DNA from: Holophagales bacterium UBA5066
GTDB lineage: Bacteria > Acidobacteriota > Thermoanaerobaculia > UBA5066
Reading direction: 5' to 3'
DNA: 28,564 nt
NCBI GenBank assembly: GCA_002414905.1
Contig: DIAY01000128.1
Coordinates: 1 to 28,564 of the forward strand
The notes below the pieces were generated by a model. It saw only the letters and a list, made by a program, of their open reading frames with translations. It did no database searches and was not told where the DNA came from. Positions 14,747 to 22,517 of this stretch are shown one piece after another. Position 1 is the first letter of the stretch. Every line of letters starts with the position of its first letter. The position numbers and the translations under genes are program-made.

Positions 14747-16726
14747 ATGTACGAACGAGGAAGAGCCGACGCCGTCCGCTTTACCGCCGTCCTCGCGGTT
14801 CTCTCCGCAGGGTTGCTTCTGGCTCCCCGCTCCGGCGCCGAGGGTGAGAGCGCTTCGGCCCTCGCCGCGCCCGTTCTGAAGTGGCAGAGAGGCGGCTGCT
14901 TCAACTCGTGGTGTCAGACCGGGTGGTATTCCTCGCCTGCTGTGGCGGACCTCGACGGCGACGGGCACGCGGAGGTGATCTGGGGCTCGTACGACGTCGT
15001 GGCCCTCGACGGCGTCACGGGCGCCCTGAAGTGGCGGGCAGCGAACGGGTCGCGGGTGTGGCCCGGTATCGCGGTGGCCGACCTCACCGGCGACGGCCAG
15101 CTCGAGGTGATCGCCGGCCGCAACTCGGATCAGGTCACTGTCTACGGCTCGACCGGGAACACCCTCTGGACCCGCAATCCATTCGGCGGCGGCGAGGTCC
15201 GGACGCTGGCGGTCGAAGACCTCGATACCGACGGGATCCTCGAGATCGTCGTCGGGCGTGCCAGCGGCGGATCGACGAAGCAGCTGAGCGTCTACGACGC
15301 GGCGGGGAGCCTCCGTTCGGGCTGGCCCGCACGGCGGGACGGGGAGCCCGGCTACGGCTGGGGGATGTACAACGAGAACGTCGCGGTGGCGGACCTCGAC
15401 GGCGACGGGAACAAGGAGCTGATCGGCCCGACCGACACCCACTACGTCACGGCGCTCGACCGCGGAGGCAACCAGCTCCCGGCGAATGCGATCTACGGCG
15501 CGGGAAAGGTCTGGAGCCAGGTGGGCGTCCACGTCGACCACGCGGTCGACCTTCGCGGCTACGCCAACTGCGGCTCCGAGCACCGGCCCAACTGGGCCGA
15601 CTCGGCGCCGGTCGTCGGAGACCTCGACGGGGACGGCGTCCGCGAGATCGTGATCGTGGGCAACGTCTACAACTGCGCGACGAATCCCTACACGAGCCTC
15701 TACCAGATGCCTTTCGTCTTCCGGCTCGACCGGACCCGCGCCTCCGGCGCCGGCTGGGACTGGACGGTGCTCCCGACCCCGGGCGCGGGAAGCGGGCCTC
15801 TCTCCGAGGACTACTCCGTCATCGAGACGGTTCCGCCGAATCCCGTCCTGGCCGACCTGGACGGAGACGGGAAGAAGGAGATCCTCTTCCCGTCCTACGA
15901 CGGCAAGGTCCACGCCTACTGGCTCGACCGGACGGAGCACGGCAGCTGGCCATACGACATTCCCGGGGCGGGAGTCCGCTTCGCGAGCGAGCCGGTGGTG
16001 GCGGATCTCGACGGCGACGGGCACGCGGAGGTGCTCTTCACTTCGTGGCCGCAGAAGTCGGTGGGAGGGACGGGGCAGCTGCACGTCCTCGACGACCTGG
16101 GCAATCCCCTCCACGCGGTCGATCTTCCGCTCCCGTTCGGCGGAGCAACCTGGAACGGCGCCCTCGGTGCGCCGACGCTGGCGGACGTCGACGGAGACGG
16201 GGAGCTCGAGGCGGTCGTCGGGACGGTGGCCTCGGGAGTGGTCGTCTACGACCTTCCGGGCACCGGAAATGCGCGCGTTCTCTGGGGCACGGGACGCGGA
16301 GGCCAGCGGCGAACGGGCGCCGCGCCGGGACCTTCGGGGCCGCCGCTCGCCTCGCGACACCACGCCCTCGCGCCGTGCCGGCTGCTCGACACGCGCGGAA
16401 CGGACGGCCCGCTCGGCGGACCTTCCCTGGGCGCGGGGGCACGGCGCCTGCTGCCGTTGAACGGCACGTGCGGAATTCCTCCGAACGCCCGGGCCCTCTC
16501 GGCAAACCTGACGGTGGTCGCCGGAGGGGCTGCCGGCTCGATCGTCGTCTGGGCCGGCGACCAGGACCTGCCCGGCACGTCGAACCTCAGCTTCGGCGCG
16601 GGACGCGTCCGCGCGAACAACGCCATGATCGAGCTCGCCCGGGACGGGACGCGCACGCTCCAGGTGAAGAGCTCGTCCGCCGCGCCTGTCGACGTCATCC
16701 TCGACATCAACGGCTACCTCGAATAG
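14747..16726 (+). CDS. Secreted FG-GAP/VCBS-repeat protein
   Basis: The 659-aa product has a signal peptide (FTAVLAVLSAGLLLAP, about residues 12-27). It then has eight FG-GAP/VCBS-type repeats, each with a calcium-binding Asp-rich loop followed by a strand ending in Gly. They are 'DLDGDGHAEVIWG', 'DLTGDGQLEVIAG', 'DLDTDGILEIVVG', 'DLDGDGNKELIG', 'DLDGDGVREIVIVG', 'DLDGDGKKEILFP', 'DLDGDGHAEVLF' and 'DVDGDGELEAVVG' (about residues 65-490). Eight blades suggest a closed beta-propeller. The C-terminal region (about 540-659) begins 'APCRLLDTRGTDGPLGG' and ends 'VDVILDINGYLE', a beta-sandwich-like domain found on secreted proteins of similar bacteria. I chose the ATG at 14747, preceded by GGGAGG; a GTG four codons earlier is possible. 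It is likely a cell-surface or extracellular adhesion or binding protein. Confidence 0.88.
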   Translation: MYERGRADAVRFTAVLAVLSAGLLLAPRSGAEGESASALAAPVLKWQRGGCFNSWCQTGWYSSPAVADLDGDGHAEVIWGSYDVVALDGVTGALKWRAANGSRVWPGIAVADLTGDGQLEVIAGRNSDQVTVYGSTGNTLWTRNPFGGGEVRTLAVEDLDTDGILEIVVGRASGGSTKQLSVYDAAGSLRSGWPARRDGEPGYGWGMYNENVAVADLDGDGNKELIGPTDTHYVTALDRGGNQLPANAIYGAGKVWSQVGVHVDHAVDLRGYANCGSEHRPNWADSAPVVGDLDGDGVREIVIVGNVYNCATNPYTSLYQMPFVFRLDRTRASGAGWDWTVLPTPGAGSGPLSEDYSVIETVPPNPVLADLDGDGKKEILFPSYDGKVHAYWLDRTEHGSWPYDIPGAGVRFASEPVVADLDGDGHAEVLFTSWPQKSVGGTGQLHVLDDLGNPLHAVDLPLPFGGATWNGALGAPTLADVDGDGELEAVVGTVASGVVVYDLPGTGNARVLWGTGRGGQRRTGAAPGPSGPPLASRHHALAPCRLLDTRGTDGPLGGPSLGAGARRLLPLNGTCGIPPNARALSANLTVVAGGAAGSIVVWAGDQDLPGTSNLSFGAGRVRANNAMIELARDGTRTLQVKSSSAAPVDVILDINGYLE

Positions 16727-16732
16727 GCGCCC

Positions 16733-17728
16733 CTACACCGAGGACCCGGATGGCGGGGAAAGGCGGCCGGGGTCGGGCCAGACGACGTCTTCCTCGACGA
16801 AGCCCGGCTCCGCGTCACCGGGGCGGAAGACGACCCAGACGGTGGCCTCGGTGGCGCCCGCGCGGACGTGATCGACGGCCCTCTCGCGGGCGATGCGCTG
16901 GGACCTCACGTCGGGCTTGTGCGGGTCCTTTCCGTGGATGGTCCCGCCCCCGATCGGGACGGCGCTCCCCCAGGCCTCGGCGACGAGCTTCTTGCCGGAG
17001 AGGCCGTTGTCTCCGAGCGGACCGCCGACAGCGAACGAGCCGGCGCCGTTGAAGAGCCACGAGACCGACTCGTCGGGCGGTTCGAGCTCACCGGTGGCGA
17101 CGTATTCGTCCGCGACGGAAAGGCAGGCGCTCCTGACCGCATCGACGAGGGACGTCCACTCCGCGTCCTCGCTGTGGTGGACCGAGAGGGAGACCGCCAC
17201 GAGGCGCCGGCCACGAACGGCGATGAGGACCTTGCCGTCGGGGCCCATCGTCCCCGCACGCTCATCGCGGCGGAGCTTCTCCAGGGCCTTCACGAAATCG
17301 CGCGCGAGGGCTTGCTCGAGCGGCACGAGGCCGGCCCTTTCGCCCTGACAGGCGTACCCGACGCCGATGACCTGATCGTCCGCGACGTTGCGGAAGGCCC
17401 GCTCGTCCGGCTCCAGGGGTCCGAGGCAGAGGTCGAACCTCAGCTGCAGGCTTGACGGCTCCGGAGGAAAGTCGGCGTATCCGGCCTCCTTGTAGATGGT
17501 CCGGACGGCGAGCTCGACGTGCTCTTCGCCGATGAATCCGTATTCGACCCCGCACGCGATCCGCCCGTCGACGAAGACGACATCCCGGTGGACCGCCACC
17601 TCGATGCCGACGAGAGAGTCGGCGTCCATGGCGACCGCCATGGCGGTGATGCGGTCCGCGATGGCGTCGGCGAGCCGGTCGGGGTGTCCCGCGCAGACCG
17701 CTTCCGCGAACCGGAGGAGCTTCTTCAT
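16733..17728 (-). CDS. Divergent S-adenosylmethionine synthetase (MetK-like) protein
   Basis: The 331-aa product follows the MetK fold in order: 'AEAVCAGHPDRLADAIADRI' (ATP/methionine motif; canonical GHPDK is GHPDR here), 'ADDQVIGVGYA' (116-126; canonical GAGDQG lost), 'MGPDGKVLIAV' (Lys 166 kept), 'FAVGGPLGDNGLSGKK' (232-247, canonical GGPxGDxGLTGRK) and 'GGGTIHGKDPHKPD' (260-273, canonical GGGAFSGKDPxKVD). It is some 50-60 residues shorter than ordinary MetK and lacks the 'RSAAY' block. Several catalytic residues are therefore kept and others replaced. It may make SAM or a related product, or only bind nucleotide. It is the last gene of the MoxR-VWA operon, and its ATG overlaps the VWA stop by four bases (ATGA). 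A housekeeping metK would not be expected here. Confidence 0.82.
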   Translation of the reverse strand: MKKLLRFAEAVCAGHPDRLADAIADRITAMAVAMDADSLVGIEVAVHRDVVFVDGRIACGVEYGFIGEEHVELAVRTIYKEAGYADFPPEPSSLQLRFDLCLGPLEPDERAFRNVADDQVIGVGYACQGERAGLVPLEQALARDFVKALEKLRRDERAGTMGPDGKVLIAVRGRRLVAVSLSVHHSEDAEWTSLVDAVRSACLSVADEYVATGELEPPDESVSWLFNGAGSFAVGGPLGDNGLSGKKLVAEAWGSAVPIGGGTIHGKDPHKPDVRSQRIARERAVDHVRAGATEATVWVVFRPGDAEPGFVEEDVVWPDPGRLSPPSGSSV

Positions 17729-19080
17729 GTGGACTTCCTTTCTTCGGGGAGCTCGGGAAACTCGTGGAAGAGGGACGCGACGGGCGCGAGGTCGCGCCGC
17801 CAGCCGCCGGGAGTGAGGAGAACCCTCAGGTCGAGGCCGCTGCCGCGCACACGTCGCGCGAGAGAGCGATCGACCGCGCCGACGTAACCGTCCGTGAGGA
17901 AGAGGGCTCGTGCGATCCCGGCCTTCAGCGCGTGCTCGAGGGCGCAGGCGCCGTCAGTGCCGCCGGTGGTCCGTCTGCGTCCGGAAGCGATCTCCGAGAA
18001 AGGAACCGTGACGACTTTCGTCGAGAAGACGTGGACGCGCGGCTCGATCAGATCCGAGAGGCGAACGAGGGCCCCGTAGAGAAACGGCAGGTAAGGATCC
18101 ATGCTGCCGCTCACGTCGAGGTAGACGACCGTTCGCCCGGGCTTCTTCACGCGCGGCGAGACGAGCTCCCCTGCGAAGAGGAGCGGCTCGACCCCCGAGA
18201 GCCGCGCCACGGAGGCCCTTCGGTCGCGTGCGACCGGAAAGGGGACGAGAGACGGAACGGGAGCCGGTCGCCTCACGGACGATCGCATCGACTCGGCGGA
18301 GGCGCCCAGGAGCGCGCGCCGCAGGGCGCCGAGGACCCGTTCGGCGGGAGTGACGGGCGCAACGGTCTGGATGGCGAGGATGTCCGAGAGACTCCGCCCC
18401 CGCCTCGGCTCCGGCGGCTGCGGCCACTTCTCGACGATGCCGCGGATCGCGGCGACGACCTCCGGGTCGAGGGGGCCCGCGGTTCCCCATCCCTCGCCTT
18501 CGTCTTCCTCGTGGTTTCCGAGGAGGCCGTCCTTGCCATGCAGACCCTCGCGCTTCTTCGGCAGCGTGGCGACGAGGCGGTCGAAGACCTCCTTGAAGGT
18601 CGCGTCGCAACGGTCGCTGTCCCGCGGATAGAGCAGCTCGTGGATCTTCCTCAGTTCCCGGTCGGCCATCGGTGTGCCGGCCGGCGGAGCCAGGAGCCGC
18701 TTCGGTCCGGTCTCGTCGCCGTAGTAGTCGAGGAAGAAGGACGTGTGCTGCCGGCCCGGGAAGCTGGCGCAGAGGAGTGCGTTGATCACCGCGTCAAACG
18801 CCACGTTGTGAAGCGGCGTCGGGCGCGGAAAGAGGCGCGTGTGACCGAGGAGGACGTGGTGGAGCTCGTGCATGACGAGAAGAAAGAGGTGCTCGTCGGT
18901 CCGGCAGTGGGCCTCCACGAAATCGGGGTTCACCTTCAGGATGGGCCGCCTCTCGCACGTGACAGCCGCAGTGGGAACGTCACGCGTTTCCTCGATGCGG
19001 AGGAGACCAAGGAGCGCCGTCATCTCGTGCGAGGCGGCGGGGACGGCTTCGAGGAGGCGCATCGCCAGGGAGGTGCTCAC
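17725..19080 (-). CDS. DUF2201 protein: HExxH metallopeptidase-like and VWA-like domains
   Basis: The 451-aa product has an N-terminal zincin-like domain with 'VMHELHHVLLGHT' (HExxH at 71-75, third His at 80). A linker follows with a Glu/Asp/Gly-rich patch ('NHEEDEGEGWG'). The C-terminal VWA-like domain is MIDAS-type: 'VVYLDVSGSMDPYLPFLYGA', 'HVFSTKVVTVPF', 'TTGGTDGACALEHAL' and 'RALFLTDGYVG'. This is the DUF2201 architecture, usually encoded beside MoxR-type AAA+ ATPases, where the VWA protein is thought to be a client adaptor or metal-insertion partner. Both ends overlap neighbours by four bases (ATGA), so it is translated as part of one operon. Whether the zinc site is catalytic is unknown; all ligands of the motif are present. 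Confidence 0.88.
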   Translation of the reverse strand: MSTSLAMRLLEAVPAASHEMTALLGLLRIEETRDVPTAAVTCERRPILKVNPDFVEAHCRTDEHLFLLVMHELHHVLLGHTRLFPRPTPLHNVAFDAVINALLCASFPGRQHTSFFLDYYGDETGPKRLLAPPAGTPMADRELRKIHELLYPRDSDRCDATFKEVFDRLVATLPKKREGLHGKDGLLGNHEEDEGEGWGTAGPLDPEVVAAIRGIVEKWPQPPEPRRGRSLSDILAIQTVAPVTPAERVLGALRRALLGASAESMRSSVRRPAPVPSLVPFPVARDRRASVARLSGVEPLLFAGELVSPRVKKPGRTVVYLDVSGSMDPYLPFLYGALVRLSDLIEPRVHVFSTKVVTVPFSEIASGRRRTTGGTDGACALEHALKAGIARALFLTDGYVGAVDRSLARRVRGSGLDLRVLLTPGGWRRDLAPVASLFHEFPELPEERKST

Positions 19081-19451
19081 GGCAGATCTCCTTCCTCGGG
19101 AAACACGAGAACGAAGGCTGCGGGGCGAACGAGAAGCGGGTCGATCGGGCGCCAGGGAAGGTAGAGAGGACCGGAGCGCCTCGACAGAACTGCCACTGCC
19201 GCGAGAGTCGAAAGGAGGCGGCTGTCCGCGCGGGCATCGCCCTCGACGAAGACTCCGATGCGGTCCGGGATGCCGTCCTCCTCGAGCGCCCGCTCGAGGG
19301 CTTCGAGTAGCGGTGGGTGGGACGGGTCAAAGCCCCTCCACTGCTCCGGGGGACCAACCCGGAACGACTCCCCGCCGAGGTGCGGGTGCGTCACGCGGAG
19401 CGTGGAACGGGGGGGGACCGACATGTTGTGGAGGAGCGGTGTGCCACTCAC
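19077..19451 (-). CDS. 124-aa protein of unknown function in the MoxR-VWA operon
   Basis: I do not recognise this family. The start is the GTG at 19451, overlapping the stop of the MoxR gene by four bases (GTGA), and its stop overlaps the VWA start by four (ATGA). This arrangement is strong evidence that it is a real gene. The product has no signal peptide or membrane helix. It has a mid-region 'LLEALERALEEDGIPDRIGV', a hydrophobic stretch 'LLSTLAAVAVLSRRSGPLYL' and a C-terminus 'VRPAAFVLVFPEEGDLP'. A longer frame upstream is read out of the MoxR gene. Because it lies between ATPase and VWA genes, it may be a subunit or adaptor of their complex; that is inference. Confidence 0.7.
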   Translation of the reverse strand: MSGTPLLHNMSVPPRSTLRVTHPHLGGESFRVGPPEQWRGFDPSHPPLLEALERALEEDGIPDRIGVFVEGDARADSRLLSTLAAVAVLSRRSGPLYLPWRPIDPLLVRPAAFVLVFPEEGDLP

Positions 19452-20878
19452 GCCGCGGCCCTCCCCGGCGGCCGGAGGAACTCCACGGCCCGGTCCCACG
19501 CCGCTTCGAGCGCCGCCATCTCGAACGTCTGCCCCCTGCCGAGAAGGGTCATCGCGACCGCGGAGATGGATCTCCCCTTTTCGGTCTTCGTGTTGATCCG
19601 CGGCAGATCGGAGCTCAGGATCTTCCGCTTCCACGCCGTCCCGGGGCCGATCTCGACGTTCTCGATCCGTCCGCCAGCGACCGCGGCCCAGTCGGTTGCC
19701 ACCGGCTCCAGCGCGGCCGCAGGCAGATCCCGCATCCGCGAGAGGGCCGGCATGACCACGGCCGCGGTCACGAGCCGCTCGGTCAGCGGAAGCGATGAAT
19801 AGGCATCGACGAAGGCCCCCGCAGCCTCGTGCGCCGGGAGCGTCCCGTCCATCGCGATGGCCATCCTCGCGAGCGGGTTCTTCGCGTTCAGGAGCCGGCG
19901 GCGCGGAGCCCCTTCCGCGAGCCCCGCCGCGCCCCAGGCCGACCGGTGCGCCCCGACGAGCTTCGGGTAGGGAATCCGGCGTCCCCAGGCCGCATCCGGA
20001 AGCGAGGAGCGCAGAGCCGTGAGGAAGTCCCCCTCCGTGTCGTCCTCCCCCGACGCCGCCAGCGAGACGGCACGGACGGCGGCCACGTTCCGGGCCAGCT
20101 GCACGGCGCGCCGCGTCGAGAGGGGGTGCCCGGCCGCCTCCATCTGGCTGGCAATGAGGATCGCGTACTCCGCGGCGACGTAGCCTTCGTCCTTCTCGAC
20201 GTCGGAGATCGCTTCACGCGCCCGCTCGAGAATTCCGAGCAGCTCGGGCCGCACCTCCTCCGGACGCCACGAAGAGGCGCGCAGGACGACCCGCTGGTCC
20301 GCGATCGAGAGCTCCGAGAGCGAGGGGGCGTGGACGATGAAGGCGAACCGGTCCGCGAGAGCGACGTCGAGCGGCTCGGTCCCGGCGTACTCGGGCGTCT
20401 TTCCGTCCTCGGCACCGTCGAGCGACGCCGGAGGGTTCATCGCGGCCCATCGGTGGCGCAGCTTCGGCAGGGGCATCCCCTGCACGACCCGTTCGTGGAC
20501 GAGCGGGAAGAGCTTGTTCTGCACCTCGGGCCGGCAGCGGGAAATCTCGTCAATGAGGACCGACTCGGCCTCCCACACCGTCGCGGGGGTCTGCAGGTAG
20601 ACGACGCCGCCGTCCTTCGGGACGGGGAAGCCGACGAGATCGTCGAACGAAAGGATCGACGCGTTGTAGTGACGGTGCGAGAGGCCCAGCGCTTCGGCGA
20701 GGCGATTGAGAAGCATCGTCTTGCCCGAACCGTGCGGTCCGATCAGGAGAAGCGGCGTTTCCGTGGCGAGAGCGGCCAGGATGACCGGCTCGAGGGCATC
20801 CCACCCGGCGGGGCCGAGGGCGCGGAGGATGCGGGAGCGATTGGGGCGGCCCTTCCGGGGCGCGACCTGGTCACTCAC
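19448..20878 (-). CDS. MoxR-like AAA+ ATPase
   Basis: The 476-aa product has Walker A 'LLIGPHGSGKTMLLNRLAEA' (GPHGSGKT at 47-54), Walker B 'SVLIDE' (106-111), 'RCRPEVQNKLFPLVHERVV' and sensor-1 Asn 148 in 'RWAAMNPP'. A helical lid and a long C-terminal extension follow. This is the MoxR/RavA-like branch, whose members act with VWA proteins as chaperones or metal-insertion machines. I chose the GTG at 20878: GAGAGG lies about six bases upstream, and it overlaps the stop of a 16-codon ORF by four bases (GTGA). A TTG at 20983 would add an unlikely Arg/Gln-rich stretch. It is the first large gene of a four-gene operon with 4-base overlaps throughout. Confidence 0.9.
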   Translation of the reverse strand: MSDQVAPRKGRPNRSRILRALGPAGWDALEPVILAALATETPLLLIGPHGSGKTMLLNRLAEALGLSHRHYNASILSFDDLVGFPVPKDGGVVYLQTPATVWEAESVLIDEISRCRPEVQNKLFPLVHERVVQGMPLPKLRHRWAAMNPPASLDGAEDGKTPEYAGTEPLDVALADRFAFIVHAPSLSELSIADQRVVLRASSWRPEEVRPELLGILERAREAISDVEKDEGYVAAEYAILIASQMEAAGHPLSTRRAVQLARNVAAVRAVSLAASGEDDTEGDFLTALRSSLPDAAWGRRIPYPKLVGAHRSAWGAAGLAEGAPRRRLLNAKNPLARMAIAMDGTLPAHEAAGAFVDAYSSLPLTERLVTAAVVMPALSRMRDLPAAALEPVATDWAAVAGGRIENVEIGPGTAWKRKILSSDLPRINTKTEKGRSISAVAMTLLGRGQTFEMAALEAAWDRAVEFLRPPGRAAA

Positions 20879-20925
20879 GCCGCACCTCTCGCCCGACGAG
20901 TCTGATTGGTTTTTTTGTTGGTCAT
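20875..20925 (-). CDS. Possible 16-aa leader ORF coupled to the MoxR gene
   Basis: An ATG at 20925 with ribosome binding site AAGGGG (spacing about 7) opens a 16-codon frame (MTNKKTNQTRRARGAA). Its TGA overlaps the MoxR GTG by four bases. The same frame stays open, with protein-like composition and two Cys (PCEVCPD), back to a TGA at 21064-21066, but no usable start is seen there. It may be a coupling leader peptide or the tail of a small decayed gene. Confidence is low because of the size. Confidence 0.35.
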   Translation of the reverse strand: MTNKKTNQTRRARGAA

Positions 20926-21418
20926 ATCCGCGCCCCTTTCGTCGTCCTCTCCGTTGGTCGTGGCGTCCGGGCACACTTCGCAAGGGACGGGCAGAAGCCC
21001 GCCGGGCGGAACGTCATCGACGGGGCCGCTCAGCGGCCTCGTCCTGCATCCGTCAGGGAATCGTCAGGAGCTGTTGTTGTGTCTGGCTTCCATCTTCGCG
21101 TCTCCTTCCATCTGTCGTCCGTTTCCTTGCGGTACCGAAGAGAGGAGCGCGGATGGAAGGAAAACCCACCGTATCGGTGCTTTCCTTCTTCCGTTTTCCC
21201 TCATGGTGACCGCGGCGTCGCGCCGTGTCTGGCTTTGCCACCTTGCCCCCGCGGGTAGGTTGGCCAGGTTTCTTCGGGCCATTGCCCCTCCACCTGTCTT
21301 CATGAGAAATCATGAAATCCGAAGGACCGCTCGCCCTTTTGCCGGCGGCGGCCTTACGGTAAGTTTTGAAAGACCCGCCCGAGGCATTCCTCGGGTGGCT
21401 GTTTCCAGCAACTTGAAT
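20926..21418 (-). other. About 500-base leader between the WYL gene and the MoxR operon
   Basis: No convincing gene lies here. On the minus strand it begins with a promoter at the WYL stop and reads through several hairpins: 21378-21395, 21024-21038 (GGCCGC/GCGGCC, 3-base loop) and 20988-21001 (CGGGC/GCCCG, 4-base loop). Two tiny ORFs have ribosome binding sites. One starts at an ATG preceded by GGAGGGG and ends at 21064. Inside it, in the same frame, is a 9-codon version (MEARHNNSS) preceded by AAGGAG. The region is visibly less GC-rich than its surroundings. It may be a regulatory 5' leader of the MoxR operon or hold a small RNA. Confidence 0.4.
21378..21395 (-). terminator. 7-bp hairpin after the WYL gene
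   Basis: CCCGAGG (21378-21384) and CCTCGGG (21389-21395) pair perfectly around a 4-base loop. In the minus direction the stem is followed by CGGGTCTTTC, which is only a weak T-run. It stands 48 bases after the WYL stop but also about 17 bases after the predicted start of transcription of the downstream promoter. It could be a terminator or attenuator-like, or an mRNA 5' stabiliser. Confidence 0.4.
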
Positions 21419-21446
21419 TGTATATCCAGGCAGGTGGGCGCGTCAA
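21419..21446 (-). promoter_or_regulatory. Predicted promoter of the MoxR operon at the WYL stop codon
   Basis: On the minus strand TTGACG (21441-21446) and TATACA (21419-21424) are 16 bases apart, close to the sigma-70 consensus. The -35 overlaps the TGA stop of the WYL gene. Transcription would start near 21412 and run towards the MoxR operon, 530 bases away. Confidence 0.5.
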
Positions 21447-22426
21447 TCCGCTGGGACGCCGTAAACCCCCGCCAGCACGCGCACGTGGTCCCTCACATCG
21501 GCCAACAGTTCGGGCGGCCCGAGGACCTCGGCGTGCTTTCCGAATGACAGGACGAACCGCCGGGCCTCCAGCATCGACCCGGCCGGCAGCTCCAGCTCGA
21601 CGGCTCCGTCCGGCAGGCGCGTCAGCTTCTGTTTCTCGTGCCAGCGGACCTCGGTGATCCACTCGGCGATCTCCTTGCCGAAACGGGCTCGGAACTTGAA
21701 GCGGGGCTTGCCGACGTAAAGGCCGATCGTCTCGCCGAAGTGCTCCTCGGGCTTGAAGCCCTTCGGGGGCGTGAAACGCCGCGTCGTGACGCGGGCTCCC
21801 TTCATCCGCGAGAGGTAGAAGGTCTTCACGACGTCGTCGCCCGGGTCCTTCCCGAGGAGGAACCAGTCCATTCCCGCGAGGACGAGGTGCAGCGGCTCCA
21901 GCTCCCGCCGCCGGGCCTCCCCCGTCGGCTTGCGGTAGTCGACCTCCAGGACCACCTTCTCTCGGAGCGCCGTCGCCACGCCGTCCCACACCTTCGGGTC
22001 GACCGGCCGCTGCGCCTGCGGACGGATGTAGAGCTTCTCGACGAACGACGACGGCGCGACGCGCACCTCGGGCGGCATCAGGTGCGACAGCCTCTCGAAG
22101 ATCGCCTTGAGGTCCTTCGCGGCGGGCGTCCCCTCGTAGAGCTGGAGCACCTTCATCGCTACGCCGACGGCGAAGAGGTCCGCGCCCTCCATGGCGAGCC
22201 AGGGGAGGTGCCAGCCCGCTTTGGAGTAGAAGTACGTCCCACGACGCGCGTCCCATTCGAGCGGCGCTTCGAACTCGTTGCGCAGGTTCTCGATGAGCCG
22301 CTGGACGGTCTTCGTCGACGTCTCCCAACGCTCGGCGAGGGTCGTCGCCGTCACCTTCTTCCCCTGGCGAATCAGGTCGTCGAGCTCGAGGATCCGGCGG
22401 AAGTACGGGCGGTCCTTGAAGGCCAT
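21443..22426 (-). CDS. HTH-WYL domain transcriptional regulator
   Basis: The 327-aa product has an N-terminal winged helix ('ATTLAERWETSTKTVQRLIE', about residues 27-46; 'EWDARRGTYFYSKAG' as the wing). A central WYL domain contains 'LEPLHLVLAGMDWFLLGKD' and 'VKTFYLSRMKGARVTTRRFT', and a C-terminal WCX-type domain reaches 'VLGPPELLADVRDHVRVLAG'. WYL proteins are ligand-responsive DNA-binding regulators. Several (BrxR, CapW) repress defence operons and share this layout. The start at 22426 follows GGAGG at a good distance. The gene lies between two ATPase operons, divergent from the AAA/YbjN pair by 91 bases and upstream of the MoxR operon, so it could control both. Confidence 0.9.
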   Translation of the reverse strand: MAFKDRPYFRRILELDDLIRQGKKVTATTLAERWETSTKTVQRLIENLRNEFEAPLEWDARRGTYFYSKAGWHLPWLAMEGADLFAVGVAMKVLQLYEGTPAAKDLKAIFERLSHLMPPEVRVAPSSFVEKLYIRPQAQRPVDPKVWDGVATALREKVVLEVDYRKPTGEARRRELEPLHLVLAGMDWFLLGKDPGDDVVKTFYLSRMKGARVTTRRFTPPKGFKPEEHFGETIGLYVGKPRFKFRARFGKEIAEWITEVRWHEKQKLTRLPDGAVELELPAGSMLEARRFVLSFGKHAEVLGPPELLADVRDHVRVLAGVYGVPAD

Positions 22427-22517
22427 GGGCTCCTCCCGGATTCAGTATGCGCGATTTTCGACCCTGGGACACCGTCCGTCCTACCCCGGGTGCGATCTTT
22501 CACTTCGGGAGGACGCG
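22427..22517. promoter_or_regulatory. 91-base divergent promoter region of the WYL and AAA genes
   Basis: This stretch carries the ribosome binding sites of both genes (rightward GGGAGG at 22508-22512, leftward GGAGG at the other end). In the middle is a short inverted repeat GGAC-acc-GTCC (22467-22477). Any promoters for the two genes must lie here, but I cannot point to clear -35/-10 pairs. The repeat is a candidate operator for the WYL regulator; that is inference. Confidence 0.4.

Noticed and set aside
14558..16363. Long minus-strand frame opposite the FG-GAP gene
   Set aside because: Its repeated Val/Arg/Asp pattern is the reverse complement of the calcium-loop repeats, not a protein family.
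20906..21547. 213-codon plus-strand frame across the MoxR leader
   Set aside because: It runs through the end of the WYL gene and has no ribosome binding site or recognisable domain.
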